Source of the DNA: Niallia sp. FSL W8-0635
GTDB lineage: Bacteria; Bacillota; Bacilli; Bacillales; Cytobacillaceae
Direction: 5' to 3'
Assembly (NCBI RefSeq): GCF_038007965.1
Contig: NZ_JBBOYD010000001.1
Coordinates: 3,760,501 to 3,824,500 of the forward strand
DNA length: 64,000 nt
Shown here: in pieces, positions 35,701 to 45,158 of the stretch
How positions within the stretch are numbered: the first letter of the stretch is position 1
How the letters are laid out: each line of letters begins with the position of its first letter
Position numbers and translations under genes: made by a program
The notes under the pieces: generated by a model
Databases searched by the model: none
Seen by the model: the letters and a program-made list of their open reading frames with translations, nothing else
Told to the model about the DNA's origin: nothing

Positions 35701-36729
35701 AGAAGAATATCCCCAATCAAAGAATAAATCTTTAATTTTTACTGATCCACCGTTACCTCCATATACGTAACCATTTCCAACATTATTTCTATTATTAAAA
35801 TAGGACGCAAGCCAATAATCGCTGGATAATTCTTCTTTCAATGGTAGAATAGTGAAATCCAAATAACTATCACTTGTATTCTCCACATAATGAATTTCTA
35901 ATTGATGAATATCTTTATCAGAAGTATTAGCTCTTGCTATATCACTAATATTGACAATAACTGCTTCTTCTCCTAGACTTCCCTTATCCAATACTTTTTT
36001 CCCATCTATATAAACTTGAATTTTATCATCTACTTTAGTACGGATAATATATTTTCCTGCATCTAATCTTTTATAAGTGAATATTTTCATAGAAAAATTA
36101 TCTTTACCTATATTATTAGCATTTGGTGCATTTTTCCCATAATTAAATGAAAAATTACCGTTAGAAGAAGAATATACTTTTGCATCTTGAGGATAACCAC
36201 TAAAATTACGATTATTATAGAAGTATCCTATCCAACTATTGAATGGGATAATATCTGCATACAGAGCCGCACTATTAACCTTATCGTAGTATTCTGTCTT
36301 TACTTTGTATTTTCCCTCTGACAAATTCGGAATTATATTAGAGTGATACTTGATGCCAGAGTAATCCCAACTATCTATTACTCTTTCATTATCTATATAC
36401 ATTCGAAAACCATTATCTGCAAATCCATGAACAAAATAATCCTTATCTGATTTGCCAACATTGATATCCTTTTCAAAGGTTGCTGAAAAATTATCATTTC
36501 TAACATCACTAATAGGAGCATTTTTATCCCAAGTAAACCTTAAGTTTTCATATTCTTTATTGATTGGTACTCCAGTAAAATTTGTAGAATTATAATAGCT
36601 ACCTGCCCATTTATTCTCTACAGCTTCCCCTTTATTTGGCAAGGTGATAAATAAGGTTATACCAATAAAAAGAAAAAATAATACTTTTCCCCTTTTGAAA
36701 AATTTTAATAGTATTTTAGACACCTCCAA
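32797..36729 (-). CDS. Giant secreted glucosaminidase with seven PA14-like domains
   Basis: About 1305-1310 aa. A signal peptide (hydrophobic 16-31, cleavage near GEAVEN) precedes seven PA14/GLEYA-like repeats of 120-145 residues, each opening with W-x-x-x-Y-N (from about 41, 166, ...) and containing DNFSA and ADDG...DG/N motifs. An SH3-like segment (GNWNVRGGPSTGQWVIGQF) and a C-terminal glucosaminidase domain follow (LLETGNGSSTLAKG, YNMYGIGAYD, ATDIGWA), as in LytD/GH73 autolysins. It should cut the glycan strand between GlcNAc and MurNAc. The start is unclear: the leftmost TTG lies in the ribosome site TTGGAGG itself, and no ATG, GTG or TTG sits at proper distance; ATA 36714 is one option. 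Confidence 0.88.
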   Translation of the reverse strand: MEVSKILLKFFKRGKVLFFLFIGITLFITLPNKGEAVENKWAGSYYNSTNFTGVPINKEYENLRFTWDKNAPISDVRNDNFSATFEKDINVGKSDKDYFVHGFADNGFRMYIDNERVIDSWDYSGIKYHSNIIPNLSEGKYKVKTEYYDKVNSAALYADIIPFNSWIGYFYNNRNFSGYPQDAKVYSSSNGNFSFNYGKNAPNANNIGKDNFSMKIFTYKRLDAGKYIIRTKVDDKIQVYIDGKKVLDKGSLGEEAVIVNISDIARANTSDKDIHQLEIHYVENTSDSYLDFTILPLKEELSSDYWLASYFNNRNNVGNGYVYGGNGGSVKIKDLFFDWGYSSPSSKIASDNISASYYKLLNKGDYFVYSYADDGVKASINDKTLFKQWSGSPGTENKAVITGLNANNNIFQLNYLESTSKAFLFADVLPMGQWLGYYYNNDSLSGTPSNKKIIKGDQNGSLSFNHGYNSPISGIPKDRYSAKFITAMKLKKGDYIIRTFADDGIRVYLDDKLVVNRWNGARSDSAIKIKINDIEKKDIHWIKVEYREATLTSKLDFDIKPMEEIATNTNWLQIMYPNKSFSGVGTVKDGINNIQYNWGKAAPISGFPTDKFSATFLKKLKGNQDYFVSTYADDGIKLEVDGKQLFNRWSYGGDVYNKVLIKNLKSGEHMARFDYFESTSNANIYAEIQPVGNWIAYYYNNKTVSGIPVASEIIDNSNSMTLAQDFGLKSPNPKINKDYFSARYVTTKKITAGEYLVRGLADDGLKVYIDGKLVIDNWTNGPYKEKATKLTIEDTKDGDIHWIEVRFYESTSSAKFSFSLEQYKDSTILSDSGWYAEYYPKVIGKNETPVYKVSDSKKPVVIGGENSLNSISQINFNWGKNSPDSSIPNDKFSAIFKREYNLKENTNYNFRLSADNGVLLEIDGKVVLDAWEGSIDKEKEVLGYYLPKGKHTFVIKYYENVGNASINFKMEKAKVALESYDYLGYTINDAVNIQTSKKAQTDKKYKAYIREDGLSYVSKATDYGIVATGNWNVRGGPSTGQWVIGQFSTGDKVTIKAKTAKDSNGKYWYEVDYYKYYNEIKAATEDFPPKYSLAYHTWVNASPADIKYYLEPNNFVKDDKQKLQFLLLSSSANVSEKEVNDKILKNKGILAGKASSFVTAGEKYGINEIYLISHALLETGNGSSTLAKGVKVSSVDGKKVTPKVVYNMYGIGAYDSSAVKSGSEYAYKQGWFTPEKAIIGGAEFIGKNYINNSTYKQETLYKMRWNTLSPGVHQYATDIGWASKQVSTMYNLYNLLTTYRMDLKIPVYRK

Positions 36730-37110
36730 AAATATATGCGATCGTAGTATTCAATACTATTATCCTAGAAAAACTCTATAATGTTAATATATATTGTCAA
36801 AAAAAAATGATTAATTGTACATTTTTTCGAAAAAGCACTATAAAATAGATATTTAGTAAGATGTGGTAATTTCAACCAATTTTCATTTTTTATAGTTAAC
36901 CGGACTTTTGTACTTCTTTCTAACTTCTTATAGACTAAAAATCTTACTAGTACCTCCCGCTCTATGAATTTAAATAAGAACAAAAGCACCTTCTACTCGA
37001 TACAAAGTCGAAATAGTAAGTGCTTTTAGTTGATAATATAAAAAAGAAGCTCCTGCCTATATGCATTTCGGTTCTTGTTTTGAGCATTTCGACTTAATAA
37101 TTTACTCTCA
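36730..37110. other. Intergenic region between autolysin and gtaB
   Basis: AT-rich leader of the autolysin and the 3' flank of gtaB. Apart from the terminator at 36982-37027 I see no gene or clear operator. Confidence 0.4.
36982..37027 (-). terminator. Probable terminator of gtaB
   Basis: AAAAGCAC / GTGCTTTT outer arms with an inner ACTCGA / TCGA helix; ends in a T-tract on either strand. Confidence 0.6.
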
Positions 37111-37992
37111 TTAACCTCTAACCTTTAAGCCATTTACTAAGTCTGTTAAATACAAAATTAGCTCTTCCTTTAAATCTTTTCTCTTTAAAGCAAATTCTAT
37201 CGTTGTTTGTATATACCCCAATTGCTCTCCTACATCGTATCTAGTTCCCTCAAATTGATAAGCATATACTCTCTGTATTTTGTTTAGCTTCTCAATTGCA
37301 TCTGTAAGTTGAATTTCTCCTCCTGTCCCTATCTGTTTTTCCTCTAGAAATCGAAATATTTCAGGAGTTAAAATATATCGGCCAATTATAGCTAAATTAG
37401 ATGGAGCAGTTCCTTTAGGCGGTTTTTCAACAAATTTTTCTACTTGAAAACTTCGCCCAACTTCCTTAATTGGATCAATTATTCCATATCTATGTGTCTC
37501 AGAATCAGGTACCACTTGTACTCCAATTACAGATGAGTATGTACGATTATATTCTTTTATTAGCTGACCTAAGCATGGTTCTTTACTGTAGACAATATCA
37601 TCTCCAAGCAAAACAGCAAATGGTTCATTTCCAATAAAATTTCTTGCACACCATATTGCATGACCTAGTCCTTTAGGTTCTTTTTGGCGAATATAATGTA
37701 TATCTACAACTGAAGACTCTTTTACTTTAGCTAGCAAATCAAATTTTTCTTTTCCTATTAAATTCTCTTCTAGTTCATGTGCATTATCAAAATGGTCTTC
37801 AATCGCTCTTTTTCCTTTACCTGTAACAATAATTATATCTTCAATACCTGAAGCAATAGCTTCTTCAACTATATATTGAATAGTTGGCTTATCAACAATA
37901 GGAAGCATTTCTTTTGGCATAGCTTTTGTAGCTGGAAGAAATCTCGTTCCTAGCCCTGCTGCTGGAATAATTGCTTTTCTAACTTTTTTCAT
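37111..37992 (-). CDS. gtaB: UTP-glucose-1-phosphate uridylyltransferase
   Basis: 293 aa from ATG 37992 behind GGAGGAATTATA; an upstream in-frame ATG at 38031 is not supported. Motifs: [53 protein letters not shown] and [13 protein letters not shown]. It makes UDP-glucose, used for teichoic acid glucosylation and the lipoteichoic acid anchor. Supports galE and pgcA in this window. Confidence 0.95.
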   Translation of the reverse strand: MKKVRKAIIPAAGLGTRFLPATKAMPKEMLPIVDKPTIQYIVEEAIASGIEDIIIVTGKGKRAIEDHFDNAHELEENLIGKEKFDLLAKVKESSVVDIHYIRQKEPKGLGHAIWCARNFIGNEPFAVLLGDDIVYSKEPCLGQLIKEYNRTYSSVIGVQVVPDSETHRYGIIDPIKEVGRSFQVEKFVEKPPKGTAPSNLAIIGRYILTPEIFRFLEEKQIGTGGEIQLTDAIEKLNKIQRVYAYQFEGTRYDVGEQLGYIQTTIEFALKRKDLKEELILYLTDLVNGLKVRG

Positions 37993-38355
37993 TATAATTC
38001 CTCCATAATTAGTTTTAAATTTTAAAATCAAAATACTTTATTGATACCTAACTTTTTTTCAATTAGATGCAACTTAATCACTCATTGGTAAATTAAAACC
38101 TTAAAAATTACTATATAAGGTTTACAATTAATAAATTTTTCATATTTCAATTCCTATAGTTTTAAAATAAAATCAGCTTTTCAATATCACAGAATACCTC
38201 TATAATTTAAGTTAACTACGGTCCAGCCGCCTTATTATATTATAATATCTACAATTAATTATTTTTTATGACCTCAATTCCTATTATTAAGTTTCATGTA
38301 TAATCTTTCAAAATTTTGTTATTCTAAAATATACAAAACATTTATGGAGGAAATT
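37993..38355. other. Divergent intergenic region gtaB / tagD
   Basis: Very AT-rich. TATAAT at 38299-38304 is a possible -10 for tagD without a good -35. No further gene is visible. Confidence 0.4.
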
Positions 38356-38754
38356 ATGAAGAAAGTTATTACTTATGGAACCTTTGACTTACTACATATA
38401 GGTCATATAAATATTCTAAAGAACGCCAAAAATTATGGTGATCACTTAACAGTTGGACTTTCATCAGATGAATTTAATCTATTAAAAAATAAAAAATCTT
38501 ACCATAATTACGCTAATAGAAAAGCTATATTAGAGGCTATCCGTTATGTAGATCAAGTTATTCCAGAAAATGAGTGGGAGCAGAAAATTAAAGATATTGT
38601 TGATAACAAAATCAATATTTTTGTTATGGGAGACGACTGGAAAGGTAAATTTGATTATTTAAAAGAGTACTGTGAAGTAATTTACTTACCCCGCACTGTA
38701 GGTATATCTACAACTAAAATAAAGGAAGATTTTAAGGTGAACAAAAATGTTTAG
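38356..38754 (+). CDS. tagD: Glycerol-3-phosphate cytidylyltransferase, copy 1
   Basis: 132 aa from ATG 38356 behind GGAGG. MKKVITYGTFDLLHIGHINI carries the HIGH nucleotide-binding motif, and YLPRTVGISTTKIK the RTxGISTT motif. It makes CDP-glycerol from CTP and glycerol-3-phosphate. The stop overlaps the next gene by eight bases, coupling it to a TagB-like transferase. A second, closely similar tagD lies 1.4 kb downstream; this copy is the more divergent from B. subtilis (HIGH instead of HWGH). Confidence 0.94.
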   Translation: MKKVITYGTFDLLHIGHINILKNAKNYGDHLTVGLSSDEFNLLKNKKSYHNYANRKAILEAIRYVDQVIPENEWEQKIKDIVDNKINIFVMGDDWKGKFDYLKEYCEVIYLPRTVGISTTKIKEDFKVNKNV

Positions 38755-39940
38755 AGAATTTTACATTAATTTATATTTACTATGTTTTTCTTTTTTCTTT
38801 AAAATATTTTCGCTTTTCCCCCAAACACAAAAAATTATTTTTTGTGTTTCTTTTGTTGAAAATACACATCATATACAACAGGAATTAAAAAAACAATCAC
38901 CTAATACACCTTTGGTGTTTATCGCATTTAATAATACTAGTTATGATTATTTTCTTAATGAGAATAACGAAAGCAATCGTGTACTTTTATGTTCTCCCAA
39001 ACGAATAAAATTTTTTTTACTTTCCATTTTCCATTTAGCTACTGCAAAAATTATTGTTGTTGACAACTATTATGGATTTTTATCAGTTACTAATTTCAAA
39101 AAAAATGTTAAGATCCTTCAAATTTGGCATGCTGTTGGAGCTATAAAAAAGTTTGGCTTAGAAGACCCTTCTATTTTTAATCGCAGTAAAAAAGCAAGGG
39201 AAAGATTCAAGAAAGTATATAACAATTTCCAATATGTCATTGTTGGATCAGATAAGATGGAAAACATATTCCAAAAAGCCTTTAAAATACATCCATCCAA
39301 TTTTATTCATACAGGTATTCCTAGAACAGATCTCTTCTTTTCTCGAGATACTTTTTTAGAAATTAAAAAAGGGTTATTCGAACGTTACCCTATACTTCGA
39401 AAAAAAAAGGTTATACTTTATGCACCTACCTTTAGAAATAATAATCTTAATAAATTTACTCTACCATTTGATTTAAATCTAATGAGTAAAAAATTCAAAA
39501 GTGAATATGTTCTTATTCTTAAATTACATCCTGCAATCTCTGCAACAGGTTATAGTCATAATAATTCTGATGATTTCATTTTAGATTTGTCAAAATATCC
39601 TAAGATAAATGACTTATTATTTATTACCGATATCTTAATTACTGACTATTCTTCTATTCCTTTTGAATTTTCTTATTTTAAGAAACCAATGATATTTTTT
39701 CCTTATGATTTGAAAGAATATCAACAAGAAAGAGGTTTTTGGGAGAACTATTCTACTTTAGTTCCTGGTCCCATTGTTCAATCTACAGAAGAGTTAATAT
39801 ATTTTATTTCAAAAAGTGATTCAAGTTTAAGGGAAGAAGAAAATTCCCTCACTTTTCACTTAAAATGGAATAAATACTCTCAAGGAAACTCTAGTAAAAA
39901 TGTCGCGGTTATACTTTTAGATTGGCTCTATGCAAATTGA
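38747..39940 (+). CDS. CDP-glycerol glycerophosphotransferase family protein (TagB-like)
   Basis: 397 aa, ATG overlapping tagD copy 1, with AAGGTG upstream. A hydrophobic, possibly membrane-associated N-terminus (residues 5-25) precedes the PF04464 domain: ILQIWHAVGAIKKFG, HTGIPRTDLFF, LYAPTFRNN, LKLHPAI, TDYSSIPFEF. The short length (about 380-400) matches TagB/TarB primases, which add the first glycerol phosphate to the linkage unit. The WHAVGA variant is shared with the ribitol polymerases further on, so the acceptor is uncertain. Confidence 0.85.
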   Translation: MFREFYINLYLLCFSFFFKIFSLFPQTQKIIFCVSFVENTHHIQQELKKQSPNTPLVFIAFNNTSYDYFLNENNESNRVLLCSPKRIKFFLLSIFHLATAKIIVVDNYYGFLSVTNFKKNVKILQIWHAVGAIKKFGLEDPSIFNRSKKARERFKKVYNNFQYVIVGSDKMENIFQKAFKIHPSNFIHTGIPRTDLFFSRDTFLEIKKGLFERYPILRKKKVILYAPTFRNNNLNKFTLPFDLNLMSKKFKSEYVLILKLHPAISATGYSHNNSDDFILDLSKYPKINDLLFITDILITDYSSIPFEFSYFKKPMIFFPYDLKEYQQERGFWENYSTLVPGPIVQSTEELIYFISKSDSSLREEENSLTFHLKWNKYSQGNSSKNVAVILLDWLYAN

Positions 39941-40134
39941 CTTTACTGGTATAAAGACTTACATATTTACCAAAACACCAGGAACATAGTCACTGATATA
40001 TTATAAATTTTTTCCAATAATACTTGTAATACAGGATTAAAACTATTAGAATTAGTACGGTTATTCATTAATAATCTAGAATAATAATAACTTAAATAAA
40101 TAACTAGATTCCTAATTTTGATAGGGGGATAAAC

Positions 40135-40530
40135 ATGAAAAAAGTAATAACCTATGGTACTTTTGATTTATTACATTGGGGACATATAAATATATTAAAA
40201 AGGGCTAAAGAATTAGGTGATTATCTAATTGTTGCAATTTCTACAGATGAATTTAATGCAATAAAAGAAAAAAAGGCCTATCACAACTATGAAAACCGAA
40301 AAATGATTTTAGAGTCAATTCGTTATGTTGATGAAGTTATTCCAGAAAATAAATGGGAACAAAAAATTGAAGATGTTATTAAACATAAAGTTGATACTTT
40401 TGTTATGGGTGACGATTGGGAAGGTAAATTTGACTTTTTAGAAGAATATTGTGAAGTAAAATACCTTCCTCGTACTGTTGGCATATCCACATCAAAAATA
40501 AAAAATGACTTATTAGAAAAAAATGCATAA
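40135..40530 (+). CDS. tagD: Glycerol-3-phosphate cytidylyltransferase, copy 2
   Basis: 131 aa, ATG behind AGGGGGATAAAC. The HWGH motif in TFDLLHWGHINILKRAKELG and YLPRTVGISTSKIK match B. subtilis TagD more closely than copy 1. It is monocistronic, with its own palindromic terminator at 40643. Either copy should suffice for CDP-glycerol; the duplication may serve separate polymers. Confidence 0.95.
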   Translation: MKKVITYGTFDLLHWGHINILKRAKELGDYLIVAISTDEFNAIKEKKAYHNYENRKMILESIRYVDEVIPENKWEQKIEDVIKHKVDTFVMGDDWEGKFDFLEEYCEVKYLPRTVGISTSKIKNDLLEKNA

Positions 40531-40642
40531 CTATAGAACAAATAAAAATCAACCTAAATATTACATAAAAAACTTGGTTTTTTTTAATTCAAATGGAAAA
40601 ATAATAACATTTCCAAAAGCCTTTTATAAGAACTAAGCTCAT

Positions 40643-40674
40643 ACATTTCATTAATATTAATGAAATGTTTTTTC
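40643..40674 (+). terminator. Intrinsic terminator after tagD copy 2
   Basis: Perfect 26-nt palindrome ACATTTCATTAAT / ATTAATGAAATGT followed by TTTTTTC. The rest of 40531-40831 is AT-rich leader of the next gene. Confidence 0.8.
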
Positions 40675-40831
40675 TAATTTCTCTACATTATTCTTATTAT
40701 TTTATGTATAGGATTTCTGTTTAAGATTACTATAAAATCAAGTAAACATTATCGCAAATTCCAAGTTAAAAATCACACTAACACAATTTATAATATTGAT
40801 TATTTATTAATTGTATGAAGGAGCAATAAAT

Positions 40832-43123
40832 ATGCAAAATCCAATTATGAAGCTATATCAAAAATACAAGAATATAAAAAAAAGTCAGCAACACATACTC
40901 AGTTTTAGAAATGGACAATCAAAAAAAATCAACGGAAATGCCATACTTTTTGAGTCGTTGCATGGAAAATCCGTTGATGGTCATATTTTTATGCTTATAA
41001 AAAGTATTAAGAAATTAAATTTACAATTAAAAGTCTACGTTGTTACGAAAAACGCAGAAGAATCTAGAATTAAATTCAGTAATTATGGAATACAGGATGT
41101 AACATTTGTTGAACATCTATCAAAAGAATATGGTTATTTATTAGCAACTTGTAAATATTTAGTTAATGATAATACATTTTATCCTTTTTTCAACAAAAGA
41201 AAAGGTCAAAAATATTATAATGTCTGGCATGGAACCCCATTGAAAACACTTGGAAAAGACATGGAAGATATTATAGGTTATTCTAATGTTCAAAGGAATT
41301 TTTTAATTTCTGATGCAATTATTGTTAGCAATTCCTATACAAAAGATATACTAATTAACTCACATAATATCGATAAAATTTATAGTGGTAAAGTTGTCGT
41401 TGCACCATCTCCTAGAAATAGTCCTTTATTTGATGAACTTATCGCAAAACAAATAAGGGAAAAGCATAATTGGCAAAACAAAAAAATGGTTATGTATATG
41501 CCGACATGGAGAGGTATAGATGGAAAGGTGGTATCTGATGATTCAAAACTTATACAAGATCTCACTTATCTATCCAATAATGTACATGAAGATACTTTAA
41601 TTATTTTTAAACGTCATACAATGCAAAAAAATATAAGTCTCGATTCTATGTCCAATATCATTGAATTTCCAAATGAATATGAACTTTATCATTTTTTAAG
41701 CTGTGTTGATGTTTTAATAACAGATTATTCATCCATTATGTACGATTTCGCAAACAAAAAATCACAAATTATTTTATACACCTATGATAAAGAAGAATAT
41801 TTTAGTACAAGAGGTGTATACGAAGATATTGATACCTATCCTTTTGTTCAAGTAAGTACAGTAGTAGAATTAGCAAAAGAAATCAATCATCCAACCCCAA
41901 ATATTAAATATAACAATTTCGTAGAGAAGTTCTGCTCTTTAGATAATAAAGATGGTTCTGAAATCCTATTTGATTATATGCTGAATGATAAAAAAAATGA
42001 GTATATCCAAGAAATCTCTATAAGAAATGATAAAGAAAATGTATTCATTTTCTGCGGAGGGCTGTGGGATAACGGTATCACAACAGCATTATTAAACACA
42101 TTGGAAGCAATTGATACCACTAAAAGAAATTACGTACTAGTATTTGGCAAAGGAAAAATGAAAGAGCAATATAAGTTTAGATTAAAATCACTACCTGAAA
42201 ATATCCAATATTATCCAATACCAGGTATCTCTATAAACAGCCTAATGGAAAGAGTTATTTATAAAAGATATTTAAACAAAGAAAATCATAGTAATTTCGA
42301 AAATAAGGTCGTTAGTAATATTTTCAAAAGAGAAATAAGAAGAATATTTGGAGCTACCGATTTAGATTGGTTTATTCATTATACCGGTTTTGATAGAAAA
42401 TACGCTGAATTAATAACCTATTTACCATGTAAAACAATGATCTTTGTTCACACTGATATGTTTGAGGATTATAAAAATAAAAAGAATTACAATAGAGCTA
42501 TTTTATATAAAGCATATAGAGCTGTGAATAAAATTGTATTAGTAAATGAAAATCTTAGAAACGGTTTTGTTGAAAACCTTCCAGATGTATCTAATAAACT
42601 TGAAGTAATGAATAACTTTTTAGGTGAAGATAGAATCCGAAATTTAGGAAAGCAAGGATTGTTTTCCTCCTTACAGAACGTTAGGTTCCATTACGTTAAT
42701 AGTAAAAATTATTTGCCAGATCCAGTTCAACGTTTTAAAAGCCAATCACCAAGACAAAGTCATCATTTCCTTGAGGCTTATGAAAACTCGATTAATGAAT
42801 ATAAAGATTCCATCTCAAAACATACAGATGATCCATATATAGTTAATGAATTACTATCATCTAATAAAGTTAATGAAGTAATTCTCACAAATGCAAAGAA
42901 AAAATATTTATCATCCATATTTCCATACCGTGAAAAACTTATTAACGAAATTTCAAATACATTAAATCCCGAGGATGAATCCATTATTCATCATGTAAAT
43001 AAAGTATTGTATGAAAGAGCGAAAATAATAGAAACAGCTGAAATGTTTCCTTATACGATAAATATAATTAATGAGTATCAAAATGAAATAATGGAGGAAA
43101 AAAGTAATGCACACTCTGAGTAA
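40832..43123 (+). CDS. CDP-glycerol phosphotransferase fused to the N-terminal half of a GT4 glycosyltransferase
   Basis: 763 aa from ATG 40832 with GAAGGAG eight bases upstream; the leftmost TTG is not supported. Residues about 25-380 form the PF04464 domain (YNVWHGTPLKTLGKDM, MYMPTWRGIDG, ITDYSSIMYDFANK). From about 400 a GT-B N-lobe begins (VFIFCGGLWDNGITTALLNT, FIHYTGFDRKYAELI), ending in a long helical linker. The GT4 C-lobe is found in the next ORF, overlapping by 17 nt in the +1 frame. It looks like one bifunctional enzyme split by a frameshift near the A6 run at 43098-43103, or two coupled subunits. Likely substrate: teichoic acid-like polymer. Confidence 0.82.
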   Translation: MQNPIMKLYQKYKNIKKSQQHILSFRNGQSKKINGNAILFESLHGKSVDGHIFMLIKSIKKLNLQLKVYVVTKNAEESRIKFSNYGIQDVTFVEHLSKEYGYLLATCKYLVNDNTFYPFFNKRKGQKYYNVWHGTPLKTLGKDMEDIIGYSNVQRNFLISDAIIVSNSYTKDILINSHNIDKIYSGKVVVAPSPRNSPLFDELIAKQIREKHNWQNKKMVMYMPTWRGIDGKVVSDDSKLIQDLTYLSNNVHEDTLIIFKRHTMQKNISLDSMSNIIEFPNEYELYHFLSCVDVLITDYSSIMYDFANKKSQIILYTYDKEEYFSTRGVYEDIDTYPFVQVSTVVELAKEINHPTPNIKYNNFVEKFCSLDNKDGSEILFDYMLNDKKNEYIQEISIRNDKENVFIFCGGLWDNGITTALLNTLEAIDTTKRNYVLVFGKGKMKEQYKFRLKSLPENIQYYPIPGISINSLMERVIYKRYLNKENHSNFENKVVSNIFKREIRRIFGATDLDWFIHYTGFDRKYAELITYLPCKTMIFVHTDMFEDYKNKKNYNRAILYKAYRAVNKIVLVNENLRNGFVENLPDVSNKLEVMNNFLGEDRIRNLGKQGLFSSLQNVRFHYVNSKNYLPDPVQRFKSQSPRQSHHFLEAYENSINEYKDSISKHTDDPYIVNELLSSNKVNEVILTNAKKKYLSSIFPYREKLINEISNTLNPEDESIIHHVNKVLYERAKIIETAEMFPYTINIINEYQNEIMEEKSNAHSE

Positions 43124-43754
43124 TGAAGAAACTAGTTCATCTATCCTTAGGGATAATGACAATACAAGAATGATTTATTCTTTACAGCACCTACTAGAAA
43201 ATTTTGGTGTATCAAAAACTCGATTAATCAATGATTTATTTGATCCAAATATCCTTACGTATATTAATATTGGAAGGTTTGACAAACAAAAGGGTCATGA
43301 TAGACTAATTCGAGCTTTTGAAAGTTATAATGAGGAGTTTAATAATTCAAGATTATTAATTGTTGCACCTTATGGACCAATAAAAAAAGAAACAATTGAA
43401 CAGGTGAAAAAATCACCTGTTGCGGAAAATATCTACTTGTTAGGAAGAATGAATAATCCTTACCCCCTTCTTTCTTTTGTTGATGCGTTTGTATTATCCT
43501 CCTATTATGAGGGATTAGGTCTAGTTGTTTATGAAGCACTCGCACTAGATAAACAAGTGATTACAGTAAATTTAGATACTACAATGAAATACTTACAAAA
43601 TAAAGAAGTCATTTCTGTTGATAATAGTGAAGGCGGGATTTTGAATGGATTTCTTGCTTTTCATAACGGTTATAGAACAAAAAATAAGTTTGATTTTCAA
43701 CAATATAAAAATAATTGTATTAACGAGTTTGAAGCATTATTTAATAACAAATAG
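43107..43754 (+). CDS. GT4 glycosyltransferase C-terminal lobe (split from the preceding gene)
   Basis: 215 aa from ATG 43107 behind GGAGGAAAAAAGTA. It contains only the GT-B C-lobe: LTYINIGRFDKQKGHDRLIRAF, VAENIYLLGRMNNPYPLLSF and the nucleotide-binding SYYEGLGLVVYEALALDKQV with the E-x7-E motif. The acceptor-binding N-lobe is missing and is present in the upstream ORF. A good ribosome site permits separate translation, so this could be a true two-subunit enzyme. Confidence 0.82.
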   Translation: MHTLSNEETSSSILRDNDNTRMIYSLQHLLENFGVSKTRLINDLFDPNILTYINIGRFDKQKGHDRLIRAFESYNEEFNNSRLLIVAPYGPIKKETIEQVKKSPVAENIYLLGRMNNPYPLLSFVDAFVLSSYYEGLGLVVYEALALDKQVITVNLDTTMKYLQNKEVISVDNSEGGILNGFLAFHNGYRTKNKFDFQQYKNNCINEFEALFNNK

Positions 43755-43929
43755 TTTTTCTTTTTTCACTTTATAATCTGATTAAATATCTGCCCTATTC
43801 TAATATTAAAAAAAGCAAAATTTATTTATTAATTAATTTTTATTTAGACATATAAATCCATACCTTTTTCTGCTATTCTTTAAATTAGCTTTATCATTTT
43901 TTGTCAAGATATGGGGGTTATTGTTAATT

Positions 43930-44859
43930 ATGAGGTCTGATAAGCCTAAACGTAAAAAGAAAAAATGGTTACGAATAACAGGAATTGTACTTTTACTTCT
44001 CTTAATCGGAATTGGCGCTTATGTATTCACTGTATATAAATCCTTAACTGATGCTGTAGATACAATGCATGTTCCAGTTGATAGAGTGACAGAGAAAAGA
44101 ACGGATACATTAAATTTAACTAAAAAAGAACCATTTTCCGTTTTAATGCTAGGTGTAGATGAACGAGAAGGTGACAGAGGTCGATCAGATACGATGATCG
44201 TCTTAACTGTAAATCCAGAAAAAAAATCAGTGAAAATGCTTAGTATTCCTCGAGATACTCGTACAGAAATAGTTGGACATGGTACAACAGATAAAATTAA
44301 CCATGCATACGCATTTGGCGGTGTCGCAATGTCTATGGATACTGTTGAGAACTTCTTAGATATACCAATTGATTATTATATGCAAATTAATATGGAAGGC
44401 TTTAAAGACATTGTCGATGCAGTTGGTGGTGTGACTGTCAATAATGATTTAGACTTTACTTATAGTGGAGTACACTTTCCAGAAGGTCAAATTACATTAG
44501 ATGGAGAAGATGCACTTAAATTTTCACGAATGAGAAAAGAAGATCCTCGTGGTGACTTTGGTCGACAACTTCGCCAACGATTAATCATTCAAGCTGTTAT
44601 AAAAGAAGGTGCTAGCCTTAACTCTTTAACCAACTTTGATGACATCTTTGATGCTCTCGGAAAAAATGTAAAAACAAATATTACATTTAATGACATGGTA
44701 GATATCCAAAAAAATTATAAGAGCGCTGCAGGTAATATTGAGCAGTTTAGCATTGAAGGTACAGGGCAAACAATTAATAAAGTATGGTATTTAGTTGTCT
44801 CTGATGCGGAGAAAACAGAGATTCAAAATAAATTAAAAGATCATTTAGATATAAAATAA
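43930..44859 (+). CDS. LytR-CpsA-Psr family wall polymer ligase, second copy
   Basis: About 309 aa; ATG 43930 or TTG 43921 are both possible behind GGGGG. Basic cytosolic tail, one membrane helix (about 14-36), then the LCP domain: FSVLMLGVDEREGDRGRSDT, LSIPRDTRTEIVG, DKINHAYAFGG, ALKFSRMRKEDPRGDFGRQL. It attaches teichoic acid to peptidoglycan from the outside of the membrane. Sits between teichoic acid gene groups, with its own terminator. Confidence 0.94.
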   Translation: MRSDKPKRKKKKWLRITGIVLLLLLIGIGAYVFTVYKSLTDAVDTMHVPVDRVTEKRTDTLNLTKKEPFSVLMLGVDEREGDRGRSDTMIVLTVNPEKKSVKMLSIPRDTRTEIVGHGTTDKINHAYAFGGVAMSMDTVENFLDIPIDYYMQINMEGFKDIVDAVGGVTVNNDLDFTYSGVHFPEGQITLDGEDALKFSRMRKEDPRGDFGRQLRQRLIIQAVIKEGASLNSLTNFDDIFDALGKNVKTNITFNDMVDIQKNYKSAAGNIEQFSIEGTGQTINKVWYLVVSDAEKTEIQNKLKDHLDIK

Positions 44860-44895
44860 GGTAAAGGGCATAATAGCCCTTTATCTTATTTTTCT
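44858..44895 (+). terminator. Intrinsic terminator after the second LCP gene
   Basis: AAAGGGC / GCCCTTT stem, extendable by ATAAG/CTTAT, followed by TTATTTTTC. Confidence 0.85.
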
Positions 44896-45158
44896 ATAGG
44901 AGTAAATTCCTAATAAGAACACTATATTATCACTTGTAGAAAAAGAAGATGTTTTATTTGGGCATTCTAATTAATAAGTGAGATTAATCCAACTATACCG
45001 TCAAAATACCATAAGTATTACGTTTCCTTTAAATCCTAGGCAATTTGTTGAAATGACTCGAAAAGAAGTGTATATTAAGTTTGATTTATGTAAATTATTA
45101 ATTACAAAAAAAATATAAACAACTGGAAATATTAAGTACGTTAAAGGAGTATTAAATT

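Noticed and set aside
36765..36989. 74-aa minus-strand ORF upstream of the autolysin
   Set aside because: AT-rich, no ribosome site, runs into a terminator stem.
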